Part shown: piece after piece, positions 1-11,551 of the stretch
How the letters are laid out: the number at the start of each line of letters is the position of its first letter
Position numbering within the stretch: the stretch's first letter is position 1
Made by a program: the position numbers and the translations under genes
Notes under the pieces: generated by a model
Databases searched by the model: none
The model's input: only the letters and a program-made list of their open reading frames with translations
What the model was told of the DNA's origin: nothing
NCBI RefSeq assembly: GCF_000003815.2
Contig: NC_049997.1
Coordinates: 10,159,860 to 10,223,859, forward strand
DNA: 64,000 bases
Source: Branchiostoma floridae
Taxonomy: Eukaryota > Chordata > Leptocardii > Amphioxiformes > Branchiostomatidae
Direction of reading: 5' to 3'

Positions 1-310
1 TACTCCTCAAACCAATCTTGGGTCTTTCCCTGCTTTCTTCCAAAGACACCTAATGCTGTACGGTGGAGTGTGTCTCTGAGGTAACTCCACCTCTGCTCAG
101 CGTTTTCGCTCGCAGGTTTCTTGAGGAGAGCGGCTTCTAGAGCCTCTGTAAATTCCTCTACTTTCTCTGGAATCTGTGTTTTCCTGGCATCTATACGGAT
201 TTTACCAGGGGGTTTGGAGCGATGGATCTTTTTTGGTGTAAGTCTGATTGTACTGCAAACCAGGGAGTGGTCAGTGTCACAGTCAGCACTGTGATAGGAG
301 CGGGTGAGTA
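1..310 (-). mobile_element. LINE endonuclease-domain fragment, inverted
   Basis: Read on the minus strand, one frame runs open through the fragment and contains SADCDTDHSLV, followed by 'RLTPKKIHRSKP', 'EKVEEF' and 'ALGVFGKKAGKD'. This is the end of an apurinic-type endonuclease (the SDH catalytic motif, here within DTDHS) and the linker to the reverse transcriptase of a non-LTR retrotransposon. It points opposite to the RT fragment at 359-1114, although both look like parts of the same kind of element. A 5' inversion produced by twin priming would explain this. The left edge is cut by the window. Confidence 0.8.
9..57. repeat. 49-bp direct repeat, copy 1
   Basis: These 49 bases recur exactly at 311-359. 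On the minus strand they encode the 'ALGVFGKKAGKD' part of the LINE linker, so this copy is in its natural place downstream of the endonuclease motif. Confidence 0.9.
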
Positions 311-359
311 AAACCAATCTTGGGTCTTTCCCTGCTTTCTTCCAAAGACACCTAATGCT
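311..359. repeat. 49-bp direct repeat, copy 2 at LINE inversion junction
   Basis: Exact second copy of 9-57, lying at the point where the inverted endonuclease fragment meets the forward RT fragment. The identity suggests the rearrangement is recent or that the two copies have been homogenised. Confidence 0.9.
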
Positions 360-1114
360 TGACCATAAGTATAAAGAAAACACAAGTGATGTGCCAGGGA
401 GTGGATCACCCCCCAGCAGTCACCATCAACAATTATGAGTTAGAAGTAGTTCCCAAGTTTACTTACCTAGGGTCCACTGTGACAGACAACCTCTCCCTGG
501 AAGCTGAAATAAATTGTAAAATAGGACGAGCAGCAACTACGTTTGCCAGACTACAAAAGAGAGTCTGGGGAAATCAGAAACTCACAATTCACACAAAGGT
601 TGCTGTTTATAGGGCGTGTGTTCTCAGTGTTCTGCTTTATGGCAGCGAAACATGGTCCCTATACACAAGTCAGGAAAGGAAACTCAACACATTTCACATG
701 CGTTGCTTGCGTAGAATCCTTCATATCAAGTGGAGTGATTATGTCACCAATGTAGATGTACTCACACGTGCTAATATTCCTAGTATGTACACACTGCTGA
801 CGCAGCGAAGACTTCGCTGGATTGGGCATGTGTGCCGCATGCCAGATGGGAGGATTCCAAAGGATTTATTGTACAGTGAACTGGCTACTGGGACAAGAAC
901 ACGTGGCCGTCCCCACCTACGTTTTAAGGATGTTATCAAACGGGACTTAAAGGCCCTTGACATGAGCATCAACACATGGGAGTCACTTGCAGCAAACAGA
1001 ACTCTTTGGAGACAGGAAGTCAAGGAGGGACTGAAACGGGGGAAGCAAAGCAGAGACTTGCATCAGAACAGAGACGCTCAAAACGTAAAAACAAACAATA
1101 AGTGCATTGTGTAG
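359..1114 (+). mobile_element. LINE reverse-transcriptase C-terminal fragment
   Basis: An open frame of about 250 codons starts at the region after the RT palm ('LTISIKKTQVM') and continues with 'FTYLGSTVTD', 'RACVLSVLLYGSETWSL', 'MRCLRRIL' and 'RRLRWIGHVCRMPDGRIPKD', ending in a Trp/Arg-rich tail. These are hallmarks of the thumb and C-terminal region of endonuclease-encoding non-LTR retrotransposons. The catalytic FADD/YADD block is missing, so the copy is 5'-truncated and dead. The frame is nevertheless uninterrupted over 750 bp, so the insertion is fairly young. The stop is at 1112-1114. The clade is not certain. Confidence 0.85.
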
Positions 1115-1230
1115 AATTAGTACTACTCATGGTCCTGCGAGACCGACGAGTGCCTTTACTACCATTATATAGAGTGACCTTTTCTATACCGACAGGTATT
1201 GTTCACAGATTTTGTGTTCACTGTGACGAG

Positions 1231-1505
1231 ATGATAGTATGGAATGGTTTACAATTAGAGCTAATTCAGAGCTTTTGATAGAGGATTTCTGGATCTTGAA
1301 GGGCGTTTAGAAAAAGTAAGATATTTTTACTTATTAACAAAGAGTATACATACTGAGTCTGACAAATAAGATGATGCTATAGAATGCTTTACAATTAGAG
1401 CTAAGTTAAAAGTAAATGTATTTCTGGAAAGTAAAGGGTGGGTAGAAAGGGCAAGATATTATTCCTTTTACTTCTTTATTCAGTGTACAGTGTAGAGCAG
1501 CTAAG
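1231..1505. repeat. Diverged tandem duplication, period about 140 bp
   Basis: A unit starting 'atgatagtatggaatg' at 1231 recurs at 1371 as 'atgatgctatagaatg', both followed by 'tttacaattagagcta', a 'tttctgga' block and a 'caagatatt/taagatatt' block. The copies are moderately diverged. No coding signal. Confidence 0.75.
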
Positions 1506-1710
1506 TTTTTTGTTCTAAAGATGAAAATTGCCTTGCTTGACAGCCCAACATGTAGTGATGGCGCTGGGTAGTAAGCATGCCAAAATGCACGTAGCATGTT
1601 ACAGTTTTGTTTTCTTTTGTGGACAAAACATGTACTACAGATTGGGCTGTTTAAACACCTGATTGATTTTCAGTCTCGAGTTGTTTGGCTCTCACCTGCA
1701 GTAGCATCTG

Positions 1711-2265
1711 GGCTCAAGGTCTAGTGCCTTTACTATACACAGGACTGGTGTATGTGGACAGTAGAGGAAACAAACTTTGAGTTTTACTATGGATGTTGCA
1801 GAGGCCTGTGCTGACATCAGACCTGTGAATCAAATAATGCTGAAAGCTCTTTTCTCTGTACCAACTTTGGGTTCTTCCACTGTCTATACAACCAGTATAG
1901 GAAGCAAACCCTGAACTGTTACATGTGGTACCACCTGTGTTCAAGGTCACTTTACTGCCTGCACTACACACACCAGCAAAGTACATGTATGTGGAGGAAA
2001 CAAACTTTGCCCACAGATGTTATAGAGGGTAAAAAGCCCTGCGCTGAAGGACATCAGTCAGAAAACAATCTCCATCCCATTTGGCGAAGAATGATATGCT
2101 AGAATCGTAACTTTAGTTCTCTTTCTCTCAGTACAATCTTTGGGTTTCATTCCTCCACGATCTGTATAACCAGTGTATAGGAATCAAGCTCTGAACTCAG
2201 AGTTATGTCTGAGAGCACATAGCCCTTCGGTGAAGGACATCAGTCAGAGAACACTCTGCTTGGAT
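1711..2265. repeat. Diverged tandem repeat, period about 230 bp, roughly 2.4 copies
   Basis: Blocks 'caaggtc', 'actacacac/tatacac', 'gaggaaacaaactttg', 'gaaggacatcagtcag', 'ctctgtacca/ctcagtacaa' with 'tttggg', and 'accagtatagg/accagtgtatagg' recur in the same order from about 1711, about 1938 and, in part, about 2180. This lies immediately upstream of the candidate NAV first exon. No coding signal. Confidence 0.65.
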
Positions 2266-2339
2266 GGTACTTCAGCCATGTTTGTTTTAGAGGTCAGGAA
2301 GGGTCACCTTGCCAGGTAAACACCAAGTGGAGGCCACTT

Positions 2340-2477
2340 TTTTATCAGCCTAGTCATCTGTAGTCAGCTGTCCGACGCAGGAGCCTTACGTCACCCTCAG
2401 GACGGTAACGATCGCACTGCCTTGTACAGGTGACAGTCTGCGTACAGGTGTGCGTACGTGCAAAACGTGAAGCCAGG
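2340..2477 (+). promoter_or_regulatory. Candidate promoter/5' UTR of exon A
   Basis: This stretch is visibly richer in CpG than its surroundings and carries a CRE-like TTACGTCA at 2386-2393. In the frame of the exon A ATG the last stop is TAA at 2406-2408, and no ATG lies between it and 2478. This fits a first coding exon, although an internal exon with an acceptor near 2430-2477 cannot be excluded. No TATA box was recognised. Confidence 0.45.
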
Positions 2478-2530
2478 ATGAGTTACAGGTACTTCCAAGG
2501 AGGGGGATACTTGTCAGGAGATGAGTTCGG
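2478..2530 (+). CDS. NAV: NAV exon A, candidate first coding exon
   Basis: The exon encodes 17 residues, starting MSYRYFQGG and including GYLSGDEF, plus two bases (GG) of a split Gly codon; the donor is GG|GTAAGC at 2531. GYLSGDEF resembles the GYLSDGD block that precedes GYMTDGGLNLYTR in vertebrate NAV2/3, and the phase (2) fits exon B at 11429. It is called first because an in-frame stop lies 24 codons upstream with no ATG in between. Vertebrate long isoforms carry a CH domain before this block, so this may be the start of a shorter isoform rather than the only N-terminus. The ATG is in a modest context (ccaggATGa). Confidence 0.75.
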
Positions 2531-4780
2531 GTAAGCGATGACTTGTTCGTTAAGTTGCTGTGTGGTCAAGCTGTTGTTTAAAGAGGACTTTCAGCGCTGC
2601 AGTGTCCAGTATTGACCATTCGCAATGGCTGACCAATGAATAGGTGTCCTACTTTTGTGCATTCTACTTGGATACGGCCTTCTTTCGGATTTCTCTCTAG
2701 ACTTCTTCATGATTTTATCCAGAAGTAGAAAACTGATTAGCCGGATTAGCACCTAGAGTTTAATAGAGTAGAATCCAAAACTTTAGGAGCTTCGAGGATA
2801 CTTCAAACTATGATATCTTAATTAAGTTAAGATACCTTAAACACAGAAGCTCATTAATCAGATAAGATTGTCAGAGTTTGGGTGTGGACGGAAACTTGTA
2901 GGATACCTTTAGACTCTGAAATGGATCCCACAGTGTTACAATGATGGCTTTCCCAATTTGTAAGTATTGATTCATACACAAGCTGTTGTTACATGTAGTT
3001 ACTGTCAGTTGAGTTTGTATCGTTAAAGAGATGGAGAGAAACACTGTTCAAAAGGGGGAAAGTTTTGCCAAGTCTAGACTTTTCTAATAGATGCTTTCAT
3101 ACAGTTCTTTTTAAACTTTTTTAAATGTTCCACATTTTGTTTTCAAAGTTTTATGAGTCAAAGGTCTAAAGAACCATGTGAGCAAAGTTTGCAGGATTGT
3201 TCCTCCGTACATTAGTCTTAGCAAAGAAGGATCTAAGTGGTGCAGTTGCATATCCATCACTTCAGTTGTCTTCCATGACAGTTTATTGACTCACTGTCGT
3301 GAGTGAAAAAACACTTCAATTAGATATGCTTTGTGGTCTATGGAAGTTTGCCTTTGCCATTAGTTCATATTGGTGCGACTTATTCCTATCCAAAACATGG
3401 GCGGGTGGTGTTAGTGACATTTCGTAAGTCAGGAGGCTTTGCTGTTTTAGGTGCAGATGTTTTGCTAAGTAGGTAAACATTAACAGACAGATAATCGTGC
3501 TTGTTTGGTCGTTCTTGATGAATTCCCGTTGGTTTCAGTGGGTTTACTGACAGCTTACCTCACACGCAAGCTTATAAGTAGGTCAGGAAAAATGAATGTT
3601 GTTGTCAGCTCAACAGCACTGAGTATAGACCCCAGAAAATTAGTTTTCCCTCTGTGTTGGCAGACGATTCTCAGACAGCAGACGTTTGTCAACGTTTTAC
3701 CAGATGTGTTGTCCCGTACGTAACATGGCGATGCCAAGAAACTTGGAGAAAGATCCTCTACAAACAGAGAACACAGAAAAGGCCTTCATGCAATCTGTAC
3801 CAGAGCTGTCTCCTAGACCCTTTCCTCCATCCCTGCATGTCAATTTAAGGGACAGACAAAAATTTCATCTCTGACATCTGTTTGAAAAACTGAACTTTGT
3901 GATGTGAAACTGAAGAAAATGTATTTCTGTAGGCTTAAAATGGCAGATATATTGGTAAAACTTCCCAACATTGTGTGGGATAGATTTATTATAACAATCG
4001 GATACAACCCTTTTTATTACTGCCAGATCGTCAGAGCCACTGTCATCGTAAACGGCTGCTAATTCCTTTCCATCTCATGGATACTGCAAGAAGTTGTTGA
4101 GGAATTTAAAAATCGTTGACAGTTTTATCATCGTAAGCAGCTCAATCTTTTTTTTAGATTCCCTTTAAGCTGTCAAAAAAGACCTAACACAGAGTGAACT
4201 GTTAGCTAGTTAGTAGATTTAATGAAGGAACTTTGGTTCAAGGCTGACCAGAAGTCCAAAAGTCAACAGAATGCCATTGTTACCTCTCTGTTATCAAGGT
4301 TTAATGTATTTACAAGTTTGTCACAAGTGGTTATAGTGACCTTATTCGACCTTCAACTCCAGATACCTTCTATAGGGGGAACTGAGTATTGACCTTATGT
4401 CCCATTTGAGAAATAAATTCGAATACTCGGAATAGAGACAGTTTTATGGAAGATTTGAGACTCATTGCAGTGTAATATGTGGGTAGCATGGTGATTTTAT
4501 TTTACCAAAATATTTCATTTCTATTCTAGAATATGGAGTCAATCAAGTCAAGCTGACATTATTGTAGGGGTTTCTTTCCGTTACACTTTTTATTGATTTG
4601 TTTGAAGAAAATCTAAATACATATCAAGTCAGTCCTTTTATGTTTTATAGAGGACATACGTCATCCTTACAGAGTTGCTACCCTACCCCAGTTGGCAAAC
4701 TAGCGCAGTGTCTAACTTGGGTGTCTGTAGTAAAACTTTATTACAGTGGCATGTTGGCCAATGAGCCGAGGAGCTGGCCT

Positions 4781-5171
4781 GTGTAGGCCTAGCCTGGGTA
4801 CCAGACCGTCGTGCTATAGTTGGAGATCGGGTGCTCTACACAGCCTTGTAACCTTCCTGGGCATAAGGGCTATAGTTTAGCACGAGGGTCTGGTATCCAG
4901 GCTAGTGTAGGCCTAGCCTGGGTACCAGACCGCCGTGCTATAGTCGCCAATCTCTCCGGAAATTGGTTACCAACTGTACACAGCCTTGCGACCTTCCCGG
5001 GCGAAAGGGCTATAGTTTAGCGCGAAAGGCTATAGTTTAGCGCAAGGGTATCCAGGCTAGTGTAGGCCCTCAGGAAACAGTCAGGCATGCAGGCAAAAGG
5101 GCTATAGTTAAGCTCCAAAGGGCTATACTATAGTTTAGAGCGAGGGTCTGGTATCCAGGCTAGTGTAGGCC
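4781..5171. mobile_element. Foldback/Mutator-like MITE array with 9-bp junction repeats
   Basis: Element copy 1 (4790-4904) starts TAGCCTGGGTACCAGACC and ends with the near-inverse GGTCTGGTATCCAGGCTA. Copy 2 (4914-5059) has the same ends, and a 3' half copy ends at 5162. The 9-mer gtgtaggcc precedes copy 1 (4781-4789) and follows copies 1, 2 and the half copy (4905-4913, 5060-5068, 5163-5171). This pattern fits a 9-bp target duplication followed by unequal tandem amplification. Internal 'gggctatagttta' blocks recur five times. A 9-bp duplication is typical of Mutator-like elements. No transposase is encoded. Confidence 0.75.
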
Positions 5172-5417
5172 CAGGAAACAGTCAGGCATCCAGGCTGGCC
5201 GCCGTGCAGCGCACACATTCCGTAAATACAAACCTGGCCACTTGTGTTCTTTCCTGCTGGGATCCCTACATCTGGGACATGTGGACGTGTATTTATAGTT
5301 TCTATGGGAATATTAGCTCCAGGATTCATCCTTCTATCGCTGGTGATGTCTTAATCCCGTGTTAATCCTCCCCGACTGAATCTCCAAGGGAGAACCTGAG
5401 CTATTCTGTTGTCGATT

Positions 5418-5637
5418 TGACGTCATGATTTTTTGGCAGGACGAAGAAAGTTTGGCTGGGAACGTAAGCTGCAAAAATGTTGTTTGATTTGGTGGCTTAG
5501 ACAGGAGTGTTTCAAGGGTTTGAAGAACAAAATCTGTAAATTCTTTGAAGCTCGCGCATTTTCTGGATTTCGTTCTCCTGTGGAAGTATGAGGGCTTCCT
5601 AATAACTTAGATCACTGCTGAATCCAGTGCTCACTAG
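5418..5637 (+). promoter_or_regulatory. Possible alternative promoter and noncoding 5' exon
   Basis: A perfect palindromic CRE, TGACGTCA, at 5418-5425 is followed about 210 bp later by a consensus donor TAG|GTAAGT at 5638. ATGs between them open only short frames. A noncoding first exon here could splice to exon B and use its in-frame ATG at 11433. This is inferred from the two sites only. Confidence 0.25.
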
Positions 5638-6203
5638 GTAAGTACGAGTTGAAATAGAGGAAAAATGCAACTTTAACATGTGAGCTTGATATTGTCATAT
5701 TCACTTTTTTTCTCCCAGTGCAGTGAAATCGTATCAAAAGAGGACGGAAATGTTAATTTTTATTCACCAGCATTTATCTAGTTTGTTGGTTTAAATAAAT
5801 GATAAATGATGAAAAATCATTGATAGATTTTGATATCTTTTTTGTTGTACAACTTGTAGTAATTTGAGTTTCTCTCAGTGATGAAGTTTGGGGAATGATG
5901 AAGGAATTACGGGTTTGGGCAATGACTCCTGAGTCCTATCATCTTCCTTTGAAACTAAGGCTACACGTCTGTTTCCATTAGCCTGAGTACCATCCTCCGT
6001 AGTGACCGCTGGCTCTGTTAGCAAGCGAAAGTAGTTTTCCAAGAATATCCTTTAAAGTTTAAACACTGCCTGGAACCCAGGAGCCAATGAATGGCTGTTG
6101 TACTGCCAATACCAGCTGGTCTGGTTGTGTTTGTTGTACCTGGTAGGATGGTGCTTGGAAAAGTCAACATTTACTTGTTTTGGTGTCAGGACTTCACACC
6201 CAG

Positions 6204-8167
6204 GACACAGCCCTACTGTCCTTGTTGCAGCTCAGCTCAGCTCAGCACATCTCCTCCTTATCAAGGATAGTCTGTTGGCACCAAACTTGTCACAGTTTCT
6301 GCAGCAGGAAGAAAATTAAGGTCTGAGCTTGCAAGAGAAATGGCAGGTTTGTTCAGAGCTTGTCTTTGACTGTAACATGGACCGTTTTATTTTAATCCCC
6401 TATCTGGTAGGGCTGCCATTTTTTTCAGTGCTTTTGTGTTCATTAGCAAGTTGTAGATATTATTGAGTGAGTCCATTGAGTTTATCACCATATAGGCACA
6501 TTAGTGCAGAGAAAAGAACACTTGGAGCTGAAAAAGCCCTGGTTCAGCATCTGATATACTTCATGCTTTGACCTTGTGGAGTATTCGACACAGCCCTACT
6601 GTCCTTGTTGCAGCTCAGCTCAGCACATCTTCTTCTCCAATAAGGTTGGCACCAAACTTGTACTGGTTACAAGATTAAGCAGCGGGGAAAAGGTTAGAAT
6701 TTTGGCTTGCAAGAGAAATGGCAGATTTGTTTAGTGTTGATTTGATTTGATTGATTTTATTTATTTTGCACAATCATTAAAAAGGTTAACATAAAACAAA
6801 TTAAAGGATGAAAGTACATGCAGGGGGGAAGAAAAAAGCCTCGTGGCTTGTACAAAGTCTTCCTCCAAAGTAACAAGATTGAATAGACGTGAAAAAATTA
6901 TACATTAGACAATAATGTAACCAAAAGAATTATATCAATTAACAAAATGGAAATAAATCATAATAGTTCAATAAATGATAACTAATGCAATATCATAACG
7001 GCGAAATGAATGAAATGATGTAATAAGAATATAACATTGAAAGAAAAGTAACAACTGACAATGAATGGGAGATTAATTAAATGTTTGATTATCTAATAAT
7101 GACTTTTTTAACAGGTTTTTGAAGATGGATGGTGAATGACTAAGATGTAAGGTTTCATTTAAACTATTCCAGATTTGCGGACACCTGAACAGCATGGAAA
7201 ACTTTCTTTGTTGTGTTTTTACTTGTATCTGTTTTAAATGGTTAGACTGTCTGGTATGGTACTGATGGTGGTCTGAATTGTGATGGAAAAGGTTCTGGAA
7301 TTGCTTTGGTATACAAGAACTATTAATAGTTTTGTGAACAAAAAGGCAACTTTGCAGTTTGTTTATATCATATATAGTTAATACTTTTAAATTACGAAAC
7401 AAAGATGCAGAAGGGAATGTATACGACACATTTGAGACTATTCGGACGAAGCGTTTCTGCAGAAGAAGTAGAGGTTTAAGTGATGTGGAGTATGTACTCG
7501 CCCATACGATGTTACAATATGCAAGATAGGGATATAGTAAATTATAGTATAATATCATATATGTTTTAGAAGATAGTAGCGTTGCGATTTTTCTGACAAT
7601 ACCTATGTTTTTATAGATTTTTTTGCAAATAAGGTCAATATGTTTTTTCCAGGTAAGTTTGTCATCAATGGTGACACCTAAGAAACACGTGTGCGTAACT
7701 TGATTAATTGGTGTGTTATTAATAGCTATTTTAACATTTTCCTTATTGTATTTTTTCTTCCCTGCAAAAATAATGAAATTTGTTTTCTTGACATTTAAGG
7801 ATAATTTGTTAATTTGGAACCATTTGTTTACTTTGTCTAATTCTCTATTCATTTTACTGATTAATATACCAAGGTCAGAATGTGATGAAAACAAGTTAGT
7901 ATCATCTGCAAATAGTAGTGCATATAGTTCATCAGATACATTAGCTGTTAGTGTTTGTTAGAGACTTAACATGGACTGTTATATTCTAACCCTGTTCTTG
8001 TTAGGGCTACCATTTGGCAACTATTTTGTGTTCATTAGCCAGTTGTAGATATTATTGAGTGAGTTCATTGAGTTCATCACCATATAGGCACATTAGTGCA
8101 GAGAAAACATTTGAAAGCCCTGGTTCAGCATCTGATATACTTCATGCTTTGACCTTGTGGAGTATTT
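6204..8167. repeat. Tandem duplication (393-bp unit), second copy split by a LINE
   Basis: Copy 1 is 6204-6596. Copy 2 begins at 6597 with the same 'gacacagccctactgtcctt' and runs to 6738, is interrupted by the LINE at 6739-7947, and resumes to about 8167 at 'accttgtggagtatt'. Matching landmarks include 'cttgcaagagaaatggcag', 'acatggac', 'gtagatattattgagtgag' and 'caccatataggcacattag'. Copy 1 therefore preserves the pre-insertion site. Confidence 0.85.
6739..7947 (-). mobile_element. 5'-truncated CR1/Jockey-like LINE with RT C-terminus
   Basis: The minus strand encodes a nearly 290-codon open frame ending at 7073. It starts in the RT palm with LYALLFADDTNLF (catalytic FADD at 7901-7912), followed by 'LSLNVKKTNFIIF', 'FLGVTIDDKLTWKKHI', 'PYLAYCNIVWAS' and 'LQKRFVRIV'. 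This is the downstream half of a non-LTR RT. The 3' end (low coordinates) has short ATCAA-type repeats, as in CR1-like elements. The flanking direct repeat TTAGTGTT (6731-6738 and 7948-7955) is a credible 8-bp target-site duplication. The frame is intact despite truncation, so the copy is young, but it lacks the endonuclease and the rest of the RT. Confidence 0.85.
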
Positions 8168-10946
8168 GGAGAATAATTAAAGTAAATTTAGTACAGGGAA
8201 TTTCGAAGAAACCAAAATTGATTTATTTGATTTTGCTCTGTGACTGTCACAGTTCAACGGCATGTAAAGAAGGGCAAGTTTTCTGGTCTAGGGTATATAA
8301 CTGTGTAGTGTGTGCTGACGCCTCTGAAATGAGTTGTTAGAAGTACAGAGAAGGGAGAATCGCTTTGATGTGTTTCAGCCTGAGCAGTGAGAGGGGCTGG
8401 ATGGTGCTCAGGGCAGTTTGAAGGGGAGAAATCGGGTTTACTGAGTACGATAAGTCAAGGAGAAGGGCTCGTGAACAATCAGGAAACCCTACGCAGTGAG
8501 TGAGTCATGCAGTTTTGCTGCTGGATAATAGACCTGAGTAAGACCAAGGGTAGTCTTTGAAAGTTAGCCAAACCCGGAGATGGTTCACGCCCATGTTATA
8601 CTAACTTGCAGTTCCTCTACTGCTGTTGAAGGTTTGCAACCAATTTTACCTTAACCAGGAAGATTATGTTTGCAGTGTCATTTGTTTATAAATGTGTATG
8701 TTAGTCTATGTATGTGTGGTTGTGGACAGCATAACTTGAGAAGCTCTGCTGGATGTGTCTTTGTGATTTTCAGTATGTGGGAAGCCAGGGTTAAAAAAAG
8801 GAAGGTCAAGTTCTATAATGGGCCTGTATACTGGTTTTCAACTTTCATATGTTGCTCAGCCCCAATTTTTTCAAGTATCAGTCATTGCAGTTTTGTAGAC
8901 ATAAAGCTAACCATTATAGCATCAAGGCTAACTGTTGGCGCAGCACTGTTGTAACATTTAAACAGTTGTACCAGGTCTTTGAAGGTCAGGGAAATATTTG
9001 GCTCTCCCAAAAATGGATCCAACCTCTGCACCAGAGGACAATAAAGAAATTTTGAATCGATGACAGGGTCAGAGTCCAGCGCCCCCGGATTCCACGGGGG
9101 TCAGTACCTCGCAGGGGGTCTGCTATCAGAGTAAGCGAGTCCTCTTTGTGGGTGTAACATTATATACGTGATGCGAGTAGGATGAAGACCTCAGAACGGC
9201 GTCACGATGGAGCCAAATATTTTACGGTGCCATTTTACGACAGCAACCCCTCTGACGGGTTGAAATGTCACACCTTTGCCGTAATGATGAAATGCACTTG
9301 GACCCGCCGTGCCCAGATATGCTATCAATGTATACACTGCCCTGACTTCAGTCCTGCAATATTTGACGTCTAGACTTCAAGTGCGCAAGTGTGCATCATG
9401 TGACGGACTTTGGCCGTCGTTCATCGGGCATAACATTTTATAGTGTGTCAGCTGTCTGCTTTCTCACTCCAAAGAGGGTACCATAGTCATGCGTAGTTTG
9501 AGATATTGAAGAAGATCATCTAATTTATTGAAAGTGTAGGCATTGGTATAAGTACATTGTACAAGATGGTAGCTTCACACTGAGGGGAACAGCGTAACGA
9601 ACTTGGCATTGAAATATGGAGGACAGTGTGGATTGGTCAGAGTGGCCTCATCATCCGGCGTCTTGTCCAGAGAAAAGGAGGCCGTTCAGGTATTGGAGGG
9701 AATAGCCCAGTCAAAGCTACATGTATTCAATAGTGTAGCCCTTAAAATGTTATTACCAGTACTCCATCTGCCTAAGTACATATGCAAATTTACTCAACAT
9801 TGGCTAAACTGAGGAGGGGTAGCTAGGAACATGTTCTAACTTTACCAGTGTGATGACGCAAGAGATTGTGACAAGCCAGCGCAGAACTGTATTAGATTTG
9901 TTCTTAAATCACTATTAATACATTGTACTATCGATGATGTGTTGAAGTAAGATTTAGTTCATACGTCTGCTTAGTTGTGAAACCTTTTGTGGACAACATT
10001 GGATTGAATATAGTACATTTCTATCTCAGCACGTAGAAATTCTAATCAAAACGTCTAGGTAGCTCCCATCCCTAGAATTTGGCAAGCTTGTTCAAGTTTA
10101 CTTCATCAAGAATAGCAGGCCACCCACCTGGATGGACCTCTTTCAACACCTTTTCTGTGCTTAATGGTACCTGCTTGTAATGGTGTCATCTGTCAAGACC
10201 CTGTAGCAATCCTCATTTACTGCTTATCCTCAGATGACCTCTGTCATGAAACTGTGATAAAAATGTGTGTACCACATTTGATACAATCTCATTAACGATT
10301 GACAGGAACGATAATGAAATTTACGCTCTTTTAAACTTGCTATCACATATTTTATTGCCAATTTTGGTGATAAAGGAAGGATTGGCCCAATGCCATTGCC
10401 CTTAGATGACGTGGATACCAAACAAAAACCTTGTGTGTTGCTGTGTTTATTGTAAACATTGCTATTATACTGTGTTCATGACAGTGTCCTTATATTACAC
10501 ATCAATGTGTTTATATGTTTTTAAAGGCAGTTTAGTCCTGATATGTCTTCATCAGTACCCTTTCGACCTATGTCTGTCAGCTGACATCTTTCTAAACCGT
10601 TTAAGTTGAACCTGTCCAGCTTGTGTTGTCATGGACCAATCATCTTCATCTAGTACTTGCCAAAGCCCTGCGAACCTTGACTGTTGCCATGATGTAATAG
10701 GCAGGTCTGTATCATGGGCTTAACAACCTGGCTGGGAGGTTAATTCAGTGTTTTTACCAGGATTTGTGTCTTGGTTGAGTTACGACAAGGATAAAAGTAT
10801 ATACGAAAGGATCTCTCAACTTATTTAGTTGTGGGTAGGCCTGGGCCTAAGTAAGAGAGAGGTTCTTGATGTTTGAAAAAGATCTGGAGCTGAACGCAGG
10901 ATTATTTATGGCCATATACAGTATTGTGCATACTAGAAAGGCTATG

Positions 10947-11390
10947 GCAAAGTTTTATGATCTCACCATTGTTTTAGTTCAAGTGCTGTTACGTAATCCT
11001 CTCTGCATTTGATATTCTTAGTCATGTTGCAAGTCTATGTGAACTATTGGTGTCTTGACAGACAGTGCAAACTAGTATTTCTTTGGCAAAGTTTTATGGT
11101 TTTACCATGCAAATTCTTTAGTTCAAGTGCTTTTACATAAGCCTAGCTGCAGTATATTCTTAGTCATGTTGCAATGTCATGTTAGAATGTATGAAGAAAT
11201 GATGTCTTGACAGATTGTGTAAACTGGTACTGCTTTAGCAGAGGTTTATGGTGTCACCTTGCAAATTGTTTCAGTTCAAGTGCTGCCTTGCAGCAGTATA
11301 TTCTCCGTCATATTACAAGACTGTGCAAACTAATGGAGACTTGACGGACGTTTATGATCTCTCCACTCTATTTTTAGTTAAAGCAGGTAC
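10947..11390. repeat. Triplicated ~140-150-bp intronic repeat, abutting exon B
   Basis: Units start at about 10947, 11086 and 11238 with 'gcaaagttttatg' or 'gcagaggtttatgg', continue with 'agttcaagtgct', 'tattcttagtcat' and 'gtcttgacag', and a partial fourth unit begins near 11346. The array ends about 40 bp before the exon B acceptor. Confidence 0.75.
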
Positions 11391-11428
11391 TGTGCAGTGT
11401 GTGATGTATTGTTTCTTGTCCATTGCAG

Positions 11429-11551
11429 GTACATGAGTGAAGGGGGAGCGTCCCTGTACAGCCGCAGGATGCAGGCAAAGTTTGCTGATGGCATGGCGGC
11501 TGTGAGGGAGTGCATGAAGCGGAGCCAGGTCCAGCTCCTTGACACAGACAG
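11429..11551 (+). CDS. NAV: NAV exon B
   Basis: 123 bp; acceptor CATTGCAG|G, donor CAG|GTGAGA. The frame (phase 2 in, phase 2 out) encodes residues 19-58, beginning YMSEGGASLYSRR and containing 'KFADGMAAVRECMKRSQ'. This corresponds to the 'GYMTDGGLNLYTRSLNR' block of vertebrate NAV2/3. The last two bases (AG) combine with the T of exon C to give Ser. The exon has its own ATG at 11433, usable if an upstream noncoding exon is spliced to it. Confidence 0.85.

Larger units (their letters stand above)
2531..11428 (+). other. NAV intron A-B (8.9 kb)
   Basis: GTAAGC donor and TTGCAG acceptor. Contents are listed separately: foldback element 4781-5171, possible 5' exon 5418-5637, duplication with nested LINE 6204-8167, tandem repeat 10947-11390. 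At 2600-4750, 5640-6200 and 8170-10940 only AT-rich intronic sequence with short chance ORFs was seen. A half copy of the 4790-type repeat, starting 'tagcctgagtacc', lies near 5979. Confidence 0.8.

Noticed and set aside
5425-5463. 13-codon frame MIFWQDEESLAGN ending at a GTAAGC donor
   Set aside because: Phase 0 does not fit exons B or C, which both need phase 2; kept only as part of a possible noncoding exon.
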